A stretch of DNA of 9,080 nucleotides from Bacteroidota bacterium (GCA_021789755.1 JAJYJD010000134.1:1-9080), one strand, 5' to 3'. Positions 1 to 6,682 are shown, counted from the first letter of the stretch. Notes: generated by a model from the sequence alone, not told the origin. Made by a program: numbers and translations.

Positions 1-130
1 CAAACGCAATAAACTCAGGCTCCTTATGATAGCGGAGATATTGATCAAAGAAATAATTGTAGTTAGTTCCGGTCTTTTCATTTATAAAATTTGTAATGTC
101 GTCGGCATCTACAGTCTTATAAGCGTATTT
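1..130 (-). CDS. C-terminal fragment of an M1-family aminopeptidase-like protein (partial, no start)
   Basis: Reading the minus strand in the frame +1 to rny gives an open frame from about position 130 to the left edge, where it leaves the window still open. It encodes about 43 residues with the pieces KYAYKTVDADDI, FINEKTG and YFFDQYLRYH. These resemble the last part of M1 (gluzincin) metallopeptidases, where a segment of the type TV-T-EDF, then N-KTG-D, then FFDQYLR precedes the C-terminus. The catalytic HEXXH-E part is not here and no start codon belongs to this piece, so it is only the tail of a gene. It abuts rny without a stop, spacer or ribosome binding site, so the missing 5' part was lost by a join inside both genes. 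Family assignment rests on a short segment read by eye. The upstream limit is uncertain by a few bases (about 126-134). Confidence 0.65.
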
Positions 131-1544
131 CGACGATGACCCGAACCTCGCGCCCGGCCTGAATCGCGTAGGTCTTTCCGACTCCCGAGAATGAATTTGC
201 GATACTCTCGAGTTTCTCGAGGCGCTTGACATATCCTTCAAGAGACTCGCGCCTGGCGCCCGGTCTCGCTCCGCTGATTGCGTCGGCGGCCTGAACAATT
301 GCCGCGATCGGACTTTCCATTTCGATGTCTTCGTGGTGCGAGCCGATCGCGTTTGACACGACGGGGTTCTCGCCGAATTTCTTGGCAATCTCATAGCCGA
401 GCAGGGCATGTGGTCCTTCGACGCTCTTGTCGACAACCTTGCCCAGGTCGTGGAACAATCCCGCTCTCTTGGCAAGGGTGGAGTCGAGACCCAGCTCGAC
501 GGCCATGAGCCCGCTGAGGAATGCGACTTCAATGCTGTGTTGGAGGACGTTCTGTCCGTAGCTCGATCGGTATTTCATCTTGCCGAGCATTTTCACGATT
601 TCCGTGTGAACGCCGTGAATACCGACCTCGAGAAGGGCATCCTCGCCGATCTGGACTATTTCTTCCTCCAGTTCGCCGCGGACTTTCTCGACGATCTCTT
701 CTATCTTTGTCGGATGGATGCGGCCGTCCGAGATGAGTCTTTCAAGTGACGTCTTCGCAATCTCGCGCCTGAACGGATCGAAACCGGAAATGACAACTGC
801 ATCCGGTGTGTCGTCGACAATGATGTCGCAGCCCGTCACCGCCTCGAAGGACCTGATGTTTCGACCCTCGCGGCCGATGATACGGCCCTTCATTTCTTCG
901 TTAGGGAGGCTCACAACGCTGACCGTAGTCTCGACCGAATGATCCGCGGCAGTGCGTTGTATGGCCTGGACTATTATCTTCTGGGCTTCCTTCCTGGCTT
1001 CGACGCGTGCCTTCTCCCGTATTTCCCGTATCTCCAGGGCGGCTTCACTTCTTGCTTCGTTGGTCAGGTTTTCGATGAGGAATTTCTTCGCTTCTTCGCG
1101 CGAGACCCCCGCCAGCTTTTCAAGCTTCTCGGTCTGCTGCTGAACAAGTCTATCGGCTTCGGCCTCTTTCAGCTGTATTACCTTGTTCTTTTCCCGTACA
1201 TCCATCTCGAGCGTCCGGATCGACTTCTCCTGCTGCCTGAGGGATTCGGCCTTTCTGTCGAGATTTTCCTCCTTTGAACTTAATTGCCGCTCGATATTTT
1301 GTATTCTTTTTTGCTTCGCATTGTAATCGTTATCGAGTTCCTGTCTTTTCTTGATCCATTCATCTTTGACTTCAATCAGTTTTTCTTTTTTAATGGCATT
1401 TGCTTCACGTTCGGCCGTCTCGAGGATTTGTTTGGTTCTTTCTTCGACAGTGCCAAGTCTTTTCTTGGTTAGTTGTGCCTGAACAAACCACCCTACGAGG
1501 AATGCGGCGGCGCTGCAAATTACAGCGACTGCAGTGGTGATCAT
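117..1544 (-). CDS. rny: Ribonuclease Y, 3'-truncated
   Basis: This is the membrane-anchored endoribonuclease that initiates mRNA decay. The 475 visible residues show an N-terminal membrane segment (about 3-20), a long charged coiled coil (about 30-195), a KH RNA-binding domain (about 205-270) with GRIIGREGRNIR and its GxxG loop at 224-227, and an HD phosphohydrolase domain (about 330-425). Metal-binding residues include H336, the H365-D366 pair in LFHDLGK, H402-H403 and D421. The ATG start has a good Shine-Dalgarno, GGAGGT, at 1550-1555, five bases upstream. The family is usually about 515-520 residues long and ends with a conserved segment containing YPGQIKVTVIRETR. Here homology ends at REVRVIVE (residue 472), followed by three foreign residues and TAA. 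No frame of the remaining sequence encodes the missing 45-50 residues; another gene's tail is there instead. Identity is certain. Whether the truncation is biological or an assembly artefact is open. Confidence 0.95.
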   Translation of the reverse strand: MITTAVAVICSAAAFLVGWFVQAQLTKKRLGTVEERTKQILETAEREANAIKKEKLIEVKDEWIKKRQELDNDYNAKQKRIQNIERQLSSKEENLDRKAESLRQQEKSIRTLEMDVREKNKVIQLKEAEADRLVQQQTEKLEKLAGVSREEAKKFLIENLTNEARSEAALEIREIREKARVEARKEAQKIIVQAIQRTAADHSVETTVSVVSLPNEEMKGRIIGREGRNIRSFEAVTGCDIIVDDTPDAVVISGFDPFRREIAKTSLERLISDGRIHPTKIEEIVEKVRGELEEEIVQIGEDALLEVGIHGVHTEIVKMLGKMKYRSSYGQNVLQHSIEVAFLSGLMAVELGLDSTLAKRAGLFHDLGKVVDKSVEGPHALLGYEIAKKFGENPVVSNAIGSHHEDIEMESPIAAIVQAADAISGARPGARRESLEGYVKRLEKLESIANSFSGVGKTYAIQAGREVRVIVEIRL

Positions 1545-1567
1545 ACCGGACCTCCAGGTTTATATAC

Positions 1568-1797
1568 AAAAAAAGCCGTAACGCGCTCGCGGCAGATAGG
1601 AAAGAACCCCATCTTGACACGGTGGGTGCCCTCCTGAGCGAGTCATGCTTCCGCTGCGACTCCGCCGCTGGCGGAAGTCGGCCCGGCGACACAAAGTGTT
1701 GTCGGGATGCGGCCTGCTTTCATCGTTCACGAGCCGGGCTCCCATAACTATTTACTTAGCAGTTCTTTCATGCTTAACCACGGCGCCGTTACGGCTG
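1568..1797 (-). ncRNA. ssrS: 6S RNA (global RNA polymerase regulator)
   Basis: 6S RNA binds sigma-70-type RNA polymerase holoenzyme by mimicking an open promoter. The gap between zapA and rny folds on the minus strand as follows. A closing stem pairs GCCGTAACG (1795-1787) with CGTTACGGC (1583-1575), extended by CGC/GCG and CGTGG/CCGCG with single-base bulges. After an 8/7-nt internal loop, GAAAGAAC (1769-1762) pairs with GTTCTTTC (1607-1600). A bubble of about 17/15 nt follows, then TGGGAGCCC (1744-1736) against GGGCACCCA (1631-1623), then a branched apex with hairpins at 1682-1706 and 1657-1680. Seven Ts (1574-1568) follow the closing stem, giving an intrinsic-terminator-like 3' end. The size of about 230 nt, a single long rod with a central bubble, and the position downstream of zapA all match 6S RNA. 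GGGCACCCACC also resembles the 3' half of known 6S sequences. The exact 5' end and promoter are not resolved. No other known RNA class fitted. Confidence 0.78.
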
Positions 1798-1824
1798 GAA
1801 ACTGTACTAAATTTTTAAAAGAAC

Positions 1825-2118
1825 TTAGCCCGCTTCGATGGGAAAATTCTCGCGTAAGTAGCTCAGTACCCCGACAAGATCGGCGATGTCGATGCCTTCG
1901 TTGTGCACGTGCTCCTTCAAGTCAAACAATTGCTCGGCTATATTTAGAGCGGCTATGACTGCGACGGTTGATGTTGGGGCCCCTGGATTTTTCTCGATAA
2001 GCTCATTCAATAACGAATCTACATAGGCTACTACTTTGAGTGCTTTTTCCTCGTTCTCAACGCGGAGCGGATATTCGCGGCCAAGAATAGTGACTCTTAT
2101 ACTCTTCTTTTCCATCAT
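1825..2118 (-). CDS. zapA: Cell division protein ZapA
   Basis: ZapA is a small cytoplasmic protein that cross-links FtsZ filaments at the Z-ring. The product (97 residues from this start) begins MMEKKSIRVTILGREYPLRV, the typical beta-strand head of ZapA, followed by helices carrying VVAYVDSLLNEL and the VAVIAALNIAEQLFDLK region that forms the dimer/tetramer coiled coil. Length is normal for the family. The start is ambiguous. Two tandem ATGs lie at 2118 and 2115; a TTG at 2133 would add five residues and overlap the stop of the upstream gene. I chose the ATG at 2118 because homology begins there. The purine run before it (GCGGGG) is a poor Shine-Dalgarno, so translational coupling to the upstream gene, whose TGA lies 11 bases before, is likely. 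The gene is followed immediately by the 6S RNA locus. Confidence 0.88.
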   Translation of the reverse strand: MMEKKSIRVTILGREYPLRVENEEKALKVVAYVDSLLNELIEKNPGAPTSTVAVIAALNIAEQLFDLKEHVHNEGIDIADLVGVLSYLRENFPIEAG

Positions 2119-2129
2119 GGGCCCCGCGT

Positions 2130-2447
2130 TCAAAAGAGACTAAGTTGTTTGTCAATCTTGGCGATCAGTTCCCTGGCCACTTCCAACAGGCGGTTCTTTT
2201 CTCTCTCCTCGAATCCGCCTGCGTTGGCGGGCTCTCTCGCCGTCAACATCTTCTCGAGCTCGGCAATGCGGGATTTTAATCTGTCGATTTCCGCCGCCGA
2301 TTTTGCGAGGTTCTGCTTGAGGGACTCGCTCTCGGCCCGGATGACGTTCACCGCATCAACCGCTCTTCTTACTTCGTTCCACAACTCTACGAGGAGCTGT
2401 TTCTTCATCGATAGAGTCGTCTGTTCGTCTGACGTTTCTGCGTCCAT
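2130..2447 (-). CDS. Small coiled-coil protein, ZapB-like, function unproven
   Basis: The 105-residue product has no membrane segment or signal peptide. Most of it is predicted coiled coil by eye: regular heptads run from about residue 15 to 70 (VRRAVDAVNVIRAESESLK, then LKSRIAELEKML). A second charged helix lies near the C-terminus (LLEVARELIAKIDKQL). It starts with ATG five bases after the pheT stop and runs up to zapA, so it is probably translated with both. A short coiled-coil protein directly before zapA suggests a ZapB/DUF904-type division factor or ZapA partner. That is inference from position and architecture; coiled coils match many unrelated proteins. A second possible start is Met14 (position 2408), but no ribosome binding site favours it. 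Confidence 0.8.
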   Translation of the reverse strand: MDAETSDEQTTLSMKKQLLVELWNEVRRAVDAVNVIRAESESLKQNLAKSAAEIDRLKSRIAELEKMLTAREPANAGGFEEREKNRLLEVARELIAKIDKQLSLF

Positions 2448-2452
2448 GCTTT

Positions 2453-4879
2453 TCAGCTTTTCTGCTTTCTCAGTTCCGCGGAAAATTCACTTCCGAGCTT
2501 CCTCTCAGCATTCGCGATGAACCCGGCAATGTCGCCCTCGTTCAACGTCCGTTCTTCGCTTCCGAGAGCGACCGTGAACGCAATACTCTTCTTTCCTTCG
2601 GGAATGCCTTCTCCGGAGTAAATATCGAACACAGAAATATCACGGAACATATTGCCGGCGGCCGATTTCAACGATTCCATTATCTTCGCCGCCGGTGTTT
2701 CTACATGTACGATAAATGACAGATCAAAAGATGCGAACGGGAACCTGGGCAAGGCCCGGAATTTTCGCGCGTCCTTCCGCGCAGCCAGCAGCCGGGAAAG
2801 ATCCAACTCGGCGTAGTAGACCTCCTGCTCCACGGAGACCTTCCGCAGAGCCAAATTGCTGACTCTGCCTGCAAGACCTAACTCCATCCCGTTCACAAAT
2901 AACTTTAATGATTGTTCGTATTCTTTGGTTGTATCATAAGAAATAAAGTCCCAAGAGTCAAGATTAAGGTACCTTAGCAGCCGTTCGATCTCGGACTTGA
3001 GATCAAATATGTCGAATTTTACCTCTTTTCTGTCGTAAGAAACCGGATCCGCTGTGCCCGAGAGCGTAATCGATATTCTCTCGGATTCAATGAAATTTCC
3101 GACCGTTTGCTTTTCGTCCGCAACTTTGTACGCCCTTCCGATTTCGAAAAATTTCATATTCTTCAGACCATAAGACATGTTGAGTTTGACCGTCTGGAGC
3201 GCGCCAATAAGAAGCGAGGTTCTCATGGCTGCCATGTCTTCACTGATCGGGTTCGAAAGCGTCACGAAGGATGAGTCGTGGAATCCTGCCAGATCTGACG
3301 GCTGGAGTGAGTTCGTGACAATTTCATTGAAGCCTGCACCCGCGAGGAGCTCTCTCAATTCGTCCGTCTGAGTAAGGGCCCGAAATCTCGGGTCGAAACT
3401 CAATCTTGTCTGGAATGAATCGGCGATTTTCTCGTACCCGTGGACGCGGCCGACTTCTTCAATAAGGTCGACTCCGCGTTCGATGTCTCCGCGGAAAGTC
3501 GGAACTGCACAGATCAGCACCGTTTCGGATTTCTTGTCGCACGGGATCTCTATCGATTCGAGAATCCTCTTGATTTCGCCCGAAGCCAGTCGCGTGCCGA
3601 GCAGCCGGTTCACCTGGTCGACGTGCAACTCGACTCTTCTCTGAAGAAATTTCCCGACGGCGACGTCGATTATGCCGGGGGCCAGCCTGCCTCCTGAGGC
3701 TTCGACAATGATCTCCGACACTCTGTCAAGTGCGTGGATCGTCAGGTTAGGATCGACTCCGCGCTCGAACCTGTACGACGCTTCGGTAGACAGGCCAAGC
3801 TCTTTGGATGTCTTTCTGATCGAGGACGGGGTGAAGTTTGCACTCTCTATAAGTATGTCGGTCGTATCGTGGTTGATTTCACTGTTCATCCCGCCCATCA
3901 CTCCGGCGATCGCGACAATCTTTTCTTTGTCGCAGATCATCAGCATTTCAGGCGAGACGTTCCGCTCTTTTCCGTCGAGCGTAGTGAAGCTGATTTCTTC
4001 TTTCCGCGGTCTGCGCACGACAATCTTGTGCCCCGCGATCAGCTTGAGGTCGAACGCGTGCAGCGGCTGGCCGAGTTCCATCATAACGTAGTTTGTGGCG
4101 TCCACCACATTGTTAATGGATCTCATCCCGATTCTCTCAACAAAATCCTTCAGCCATTTCGGTGAAGGCCCCACTCTCATCCCCCGGATAACGCGTGCGG
4201 AATAGCGGGGACAGAGATCCTCCGCCACGACTTCCACCTTCGCCGATTCGTTGACCGGTCCGCCTTCTTCACGGAGCCGGGCTCTCCTCGGAATTAATTT
4301 CCTTGTGAAAGCGGAAGAAAGCTCTCTGGCAATACCGGCGTGAGAGAGGCAGTCTCCGCGATTCGGCGTCAGGCTAATCTCGAAAACCGTGTCGTCAATT
4401 CCCAGAAATTCCGCCAAAGGCGTTCCGACGACGGCATCTTCTCCGAATACCATGATTCCGCTCTTGTCTTCTCCGAGGCCGAGCTCATTCGCGGAACATA
4501 TCATCCCCTCGGACTCTACACCGCGGATCGTCGCCTTAGTGAGCTGGAACGGCTTTCCATCGGGGTCATGCTGGTTGTGGGGAACCGTTGCGCCGACGAG
4601 GCCGACTGGTACCTTCTGTCCGGCAGCAACATTCGGTGCGCCGCAGACAATGCTTTTGACTTCTCCGCCGATATCGACTTTGCAAAGGCTCAGTTTGTCG
4701 GCGTTCGGGTGTTTTTCAACTTCCAGGACACTTCCGACGACGAATCCCTTGTACGTTCCCGAAGGATTCTCGAAAGATTCTACCTCGATGCCGAGCATGG
4801 TAAGACGTGAGGCGATATCCTCGTCGGAAATGTCCGTCAGGTCGACAAGCTGTTGCAGCCATTTGCGTGAAATCTTCAT
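2453..4879 (-). CDS. pheT: Phenylalanyl-tRNA synthetase beta subunit
   Basis: PheT forms the (alpha-beta)2 PheRS that charges tRNA-Phe; the beta chain handles tRNA binding and editing of mischarged Tyr-tRNA. The 808 residues are full length for the bacterial type. Domains in order are: an N-terminal segment starting MKISRKWLQQLVDL; an EMAP/OB-type tRNA-binding domain (about 43-155, with KHPNADKLSLCKVDIG and CGAPN); the B3/B4 editing domain (about 212-395, with NNVVDATNYVMMELGQPLHAFD and STEASYRFERGVD); B5 (about 408-480, with PTFRGDIERGVDLIEEVGRVHGYE at its end); the catalytic-like core (about 490-700); and the C-terminal ferredoxin-fold anticodon-binding domain (about 710-805). No frameshift or internal stop is present. 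The ATG lies six bases after the pheS stop, consistent with coupled translation and equimolar subunits; the Shine-Dalgarno is weak. Confidence 0.98.
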   Translation of the reverse strand: MKISRKWLQQLVDLTDISDEDIASRLTMLGIEVESFENPSGTYKGFVVGSVLEVEKHPNADKLSLCKVDIGGEVKSIVCGAPNVAAGQKVPVGLVGATVPHNQHDPDGKPFQLTKATIRGVESEGMICSANELGLGEDKSGIMVFGEDAVVGTPLAEFLGIDDTVFEISLTPNRGDCLSHAGIARELSSAFTRKLIPRRARLREEGGPVNESAKVEVVAEDLCPRYSARVIRGMRVGPSPKWLKDFVERIGMRSINNVVDATNYVMMELGQPLHAFDLKLIAGHKIVVRRPRKEEISFTTLDGKERNVSPEMLMICDKEKIVAIAGVMGGMNSEINHDTTDILIESANFTPSSIRKTSKELGLSTEASYRFERGVDPNLTIHALDRVSEIIVEASGGRLAPGIIDVAVGKFLQRRVELHVDQVNRLLGTRLASGEIKRILESIEIPCDKKSETVLICAVPTFRGDIERGVDLIEEVGRVHGYEKIADSFQTRLSFDPRFRALTQTDELRELLAGAGFNEIVTNSLQPSDLAGFHDSSFVTLSNPISEDMAAMRTSLLIGALQTVKLNMSYGLKNMKFFEIGRAYKVADEKQTVGNFIESERISITLSGTADPVSYDRKEVKFDIFDLKSEIERLLRYLNLDSWDFISYDTTKEYEQSLKLFVNGMELGLAGRVSNLALRKVSVEQEVYYAELDLSRLLAARKDARKFRALPRFPFASFDLSFIVHVETPAAKIMESLKSAAGNMFRDISVFDIYSGEGIPEGKKSIAFTVALGSEERTLNEGDIAGFIANAERKLGSEFSAELRKQKS

Positions 4880-4885
4880 CTCTGA

Positions 4886-5911
4886 TCAGAATTGATTTAA
4901 GAAGCGGAGATCGTTTTCGAAAAACAGGCGGATGTCATCGATGCCGTAGCGCAGGATCGCCAGCCGGTCGATGCCCATTCCGAAAGCAAAGCCGCTCACC
5001 TCGTTTTCGTCATATTTCACCTGTTTGAAAACGTTGGGGTCGACCATTCCGCAGCCCATTATTTCGAGCCAACCGGAGTATTTGCAGATCCGGCAACCTT
5101 TACCGGCACAAAGAAAGCAGTTGACATCGACCTCGGCGCTCGGTTCCGTGAACGGGAAGAAGCTCGGTCTAAAACGGAGCTTCGCGTTTGCGTTGAAAAA
5201 TTCCTTCACAAAATAGGAGATGGTTCCCTTGAGCTCGGCGAGCGAGACGTTCTTATCGACGTACAACCCCTCCACCTGGTGGAAGAGGCAGTAGCTCCTG
5301 GCGCTAATCGCCTCGTTGCGATAGACTCTGCCGGGCATGATGACTCTGACAGGCGGCTTGTTGTTTTCCATTACGCGGATCTGCACGCCTGAAGTGTGGG
5401 TGCGGAGCATGTACTTCCCTCCGTCACTCTTCACGAAGAATGTATCCTGCATATCTCTTGCCGGATGGTCCGGGGGGAAATTGAGTGCCTCGAAATTGTG
5501 GTAGTCGTCCTCTATCTCGGGTCCGTCCGCAATTCCGAAGCCGATGCCCGTGAAGATCCTCTTTATTTCCTCCGCCGTCTGGGTGAGGGGGTGTTTGCGT
5601 CCGATGTATCTCTTCCTGCCGGGAATTGAGAGATCGATCTTGCCGATGTCTGCGGTTTTCGCAGCGGCGATTCTCTGCCCGGCCGATTCGAATTCCGCCT
5701 CGAGAAAATTTCGCAGCTCGTTGAGCGATTTCCCGATCGCAGGTTTTTCTTCCTTCGGGACTTCCTTCAGTCTTTCGAAGAGCTGTGCGACCGACCCCTT
5801 CCTGGAAAGATATTGAAGCCTGAAATTCTCCGCGTCTTCCTGCGTCTTGAGCAGATTGAGCGAAGCGGTGGCCTCTTCTCTCAGCTTCAGAATTTCTTCA
5901 AGCATTTCCAT
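4886..5911 (-). CDS. pheS: Phenylalanyl-tRNA synthetase alpha subunit
   Basis: PheS is the catalytic subunit of PheRS, making Phe-AMP and transferring Phe to tRNA-Phe. From the chosen start it has 341 residues, normal for bacteria. An N-terminal coiled coil (about 1-90) that would contact tRNA-Phe is followed by the class II core. Visible motifs are HPLTQTAEEIKRIF with FEALNFPPDHPARDMQDTFFV (about 107-160), RVYRNE of motif 2 (195-200), PSFFPFTEPSAEVDV, and motif 3 with GFAFGMGIDRLAILRYGI (about 307-324). Four cysteines (C265, C268, C273, C276; C-x2-C-x4-C-x2-C) form the putative metal knuckle seen in many bacterial PheS. The frame is open upstream to a TTG at 5947. I prefer the ATG at 5911 because homology starts there; GAGGTG lies 12 bases upstream, a rather long spacing. 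The TTG extension would be read from the leader repeat. Confidence 0.97.
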   Translation of the reverse strand: MEMLEEILKLREEATASLNLLKTQEDAENFRLQYLSRKGSVAQLFERLKEVPKEEKPAIGKSLNELRNFLEAEFESAGQRIAAAKTADIGKIDLSIPGRKRYIGRKHPLTQTAEEIKRIFTGIGFGIADGPEIEDDYHNFEALNFPPDHPARDMQDTFFVKSDGGKYMLRTHTSGVQIRVMENNKPPVRVIMPGRVYRNEAISARSYCLFHQVEGLYVDKNVSLAELKGTISYFVKEFFNANAKLRFRPSFFPFTEPSAEVDVNCFLCAGKGCRICKYSGWLEIMGCGMVDPNVFKQVKYDENEVSGFAFGMGIDRLAILRYGIDDIRLFFENDLRFLNQF

Positions 5912-5923
5912 TGCAAACGGTTT

Positions 5924-6001
5924 CACCTCGGAGGCGCTGAGACGCAAAGAAGAATCAGAACCGGATTATAAGAAACTCCACGCCTTCACGTCTTTGCGGT
6001 G
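5924..6001. repeat. Inverted pair of CGYCT-type repeat units in the pheS leader
   Basis: Two related 21-mers lie in opposite orientation: CGCCTTCACGTCTTTGCGGTG on the plus strand at 5981-6001, and CGTCTCAGCGCCTCCGAGGTG on the minus strand at 5944-5924. They share 13 of 21 positions. Both have the pattern CGYCT, three bases, CGYCT, two pyrimidines, then G-GGTG. The pair can form an imperfect stem-loop in the pheS leader (AGGCG/CGCCT plus GAG/CTC). Similar CTTTGCGTCT / TTGCGGTGAAA strings occur as dispersed intergenic repeats in many bacterial genomes, to my recollection. Whether this genome has more copies cannot be seen here. Confidence 0.4.
5964..5969 (-). promoter_or_regulatory. Possible -10 box for a pheST promoter
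   Basis: A perfect TATAAT lies on the minus strand in the leader between the rplT terminator and pheS, about 50 bases before the pheS ATG. No convincing TTGACA-like -35 element is visible 16-18 bases upstream, and the Bacteroidota-type TAnnTTTG box is absent. The case rests on the preceding strong terminator, which makes a new promoter necessary or at least useful, and on the consensus -10. Treat it as a weak prediction. Confidence 0.3.
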
Positions 6002-6017
6002 TTATTTTTCCGGACAC

Positions 6018-6069
6018 AAAAAATCTTCCCGCGTTTCAGAAATACCGGCTTTCCGAACGCGGGAAGATT
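6018..6069 (-). terminator. Strong intrinsic terminator after rplT
   Basis: On the minus strand AATCTTCCCGCGTT (6069-6056) pairs perfectly with AACGCGGGAAGATT (6035-6022). Past a one-base bulge, a further six pairs (CGGAAA with TTTCTG, including one G-U) close a 7-base loop. The 3' arm runs into TTTTTT ending at 6018. The wobble is G-U on the minus strand but would be A-C on the plus strand, so the structure belongs to the minus-strand transcript. It starts four bases after the rplT stop and should end the thrS-infC-rpmI-rplT transcript or attenuate read-through into pheST. Confidence 0.9.
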
Positions 6070-6072
6070 GGA

Positions 6073-6420
6073 TCAGTTAAAAGCGAATTGGACGACTTGC
6101 TTGAACGTCTCCGGGTTGTTCGCGGCAAGGTCGGCCAGAACTTTCCTGTTTATCGAGACCTCTTTTTTCGCAAGTGCGGAGATCAGGCGGGAATAAGTGG
6201 TTCCGTTTTCCCGGGCTGCCGCGTTGATGCGGACTATCCACAGGCTCCGGAACTCGCGTTTCTTCTTCCGTCGGTCTCTATATGCGTGTTGAAGCGCTTT
6301 TTCGACATGATGTTTCGCAACAGTATGTACTTTGCTGCGTGCGCCCCAGTAGCCTTTAGCTAACTCAAGAGTCTTTTTTCGCCTTCTATGAGAAGCTACC
6401 TTGTTTCTTGCACGTGGCAT
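6073..6420 (-). CDS. rplT: 50S ribosomal protein L20
   Basis: L20 is an early-binding large-subunit protein needed for 23S rRNA folding and, in several bacteria, a repressor of its own operon. The 115 residues match the family in length and sequence: basic N-terminal tail MPRARNKVASHRRRKK, then LAKGYWGARSKVHTVAKHHVEKALQ, the conserved AYRDRRKKKREFRSLWIVRINAA, and a C-terminal globular part with SINRKVLADLA. The ATG is preceded by GGAG and AAAAGG within 16 bases. A 66-base gap separates it from rpmI, the longest gap in this operon, and holds a TATATT that could be a weak -10. A strong terminator follows directly. Confidence 0.98.
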   Translation of the reverse strand: MPRARNKVASHRRRKKTLELAKGYWGARSKVHTVAKHHVEKALQHAYRDRRKKKREFRSLWIVRINAAARENGTTYSRLISALAKKEVSINRKVLADLAANNPETFKQVVQFAFN

Positions 6421-6486
6421 TTTACCTTTTCTCCATTATCGATTAAAATATAACATTTTCGTGCTAAAGAGTCACGCCAGTCGGAC

Positions 6487-6681
6487 TCATTCGTTCAACA
6501 TGCCACGGACGCGGTTCACATCGGTCTTGTCCAGCACGCCTGCGTGGCGGAGGTGGCGTTTTCGCTTCCGCGTTTTGGACGTCAGGATATGGCTTCTGAA
6601 AGCTTTTTCCCTCAGGTATTTCCCGTTCGCTGTTCGCTTTATTCTCTTTGCCATTGCGCGATTTGTCTTCATCTTCGGCAT
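6487..6681 (-). CDS. rpmI: 50S ribosomal protein L35
   Basis: This small, very basic large-subunit protein has 64 residues, the usual length. The start MPKMKTNRAMAKRIKRTANGK and the internal KAFRSHILTSKTRKRKRHLR are diagnostic of L35. The ATG lies one base after the infC stop (TGA-A-ATG), and the Shine-Dalgarno AGGAGA sits inside the last infC codons, so the two are probably translationally coupled. Confidence 0.98.
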   Translation of the reverse strand: MPKMKTNRAMAKRIKRTANGKYLREKAFRSHILTSKTRKRKRHLRHAGVLDKTDVNRVRGMLNE

Positions 6682-6682
6682 T

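Noticed and set aside
271..288. Undescribed defence or mobile system
   Set aside because: Every part of the window is accounted for by core genes, the 6S candidate and short regulatory sequence; no accessory cargo is present.
1405..1745. Minus-strand frames of 95 and 61 codons across the zapA-rny gap
   Set aside because: They overlap the structured 6S candidate and the rny start, have arginine-rich low-complexity products and lack homology.
1575..1795. Rolling-circle element, IS end or tmRNA/RNase P RNA in the zapA-rny gap
   Set aside because: There is no transposase, target duplication, tmRNA tag frame or RNase P core; the long closing stem and zapA context fit 6S RNA better.
5912..6072. 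T-box riboswitch upstream of pheST
   Set aside because: Neither the conserved T-box core nor a specifier-loop structure is visible, and the strong hairpin here directly follows rplT as an ordinary terminator.
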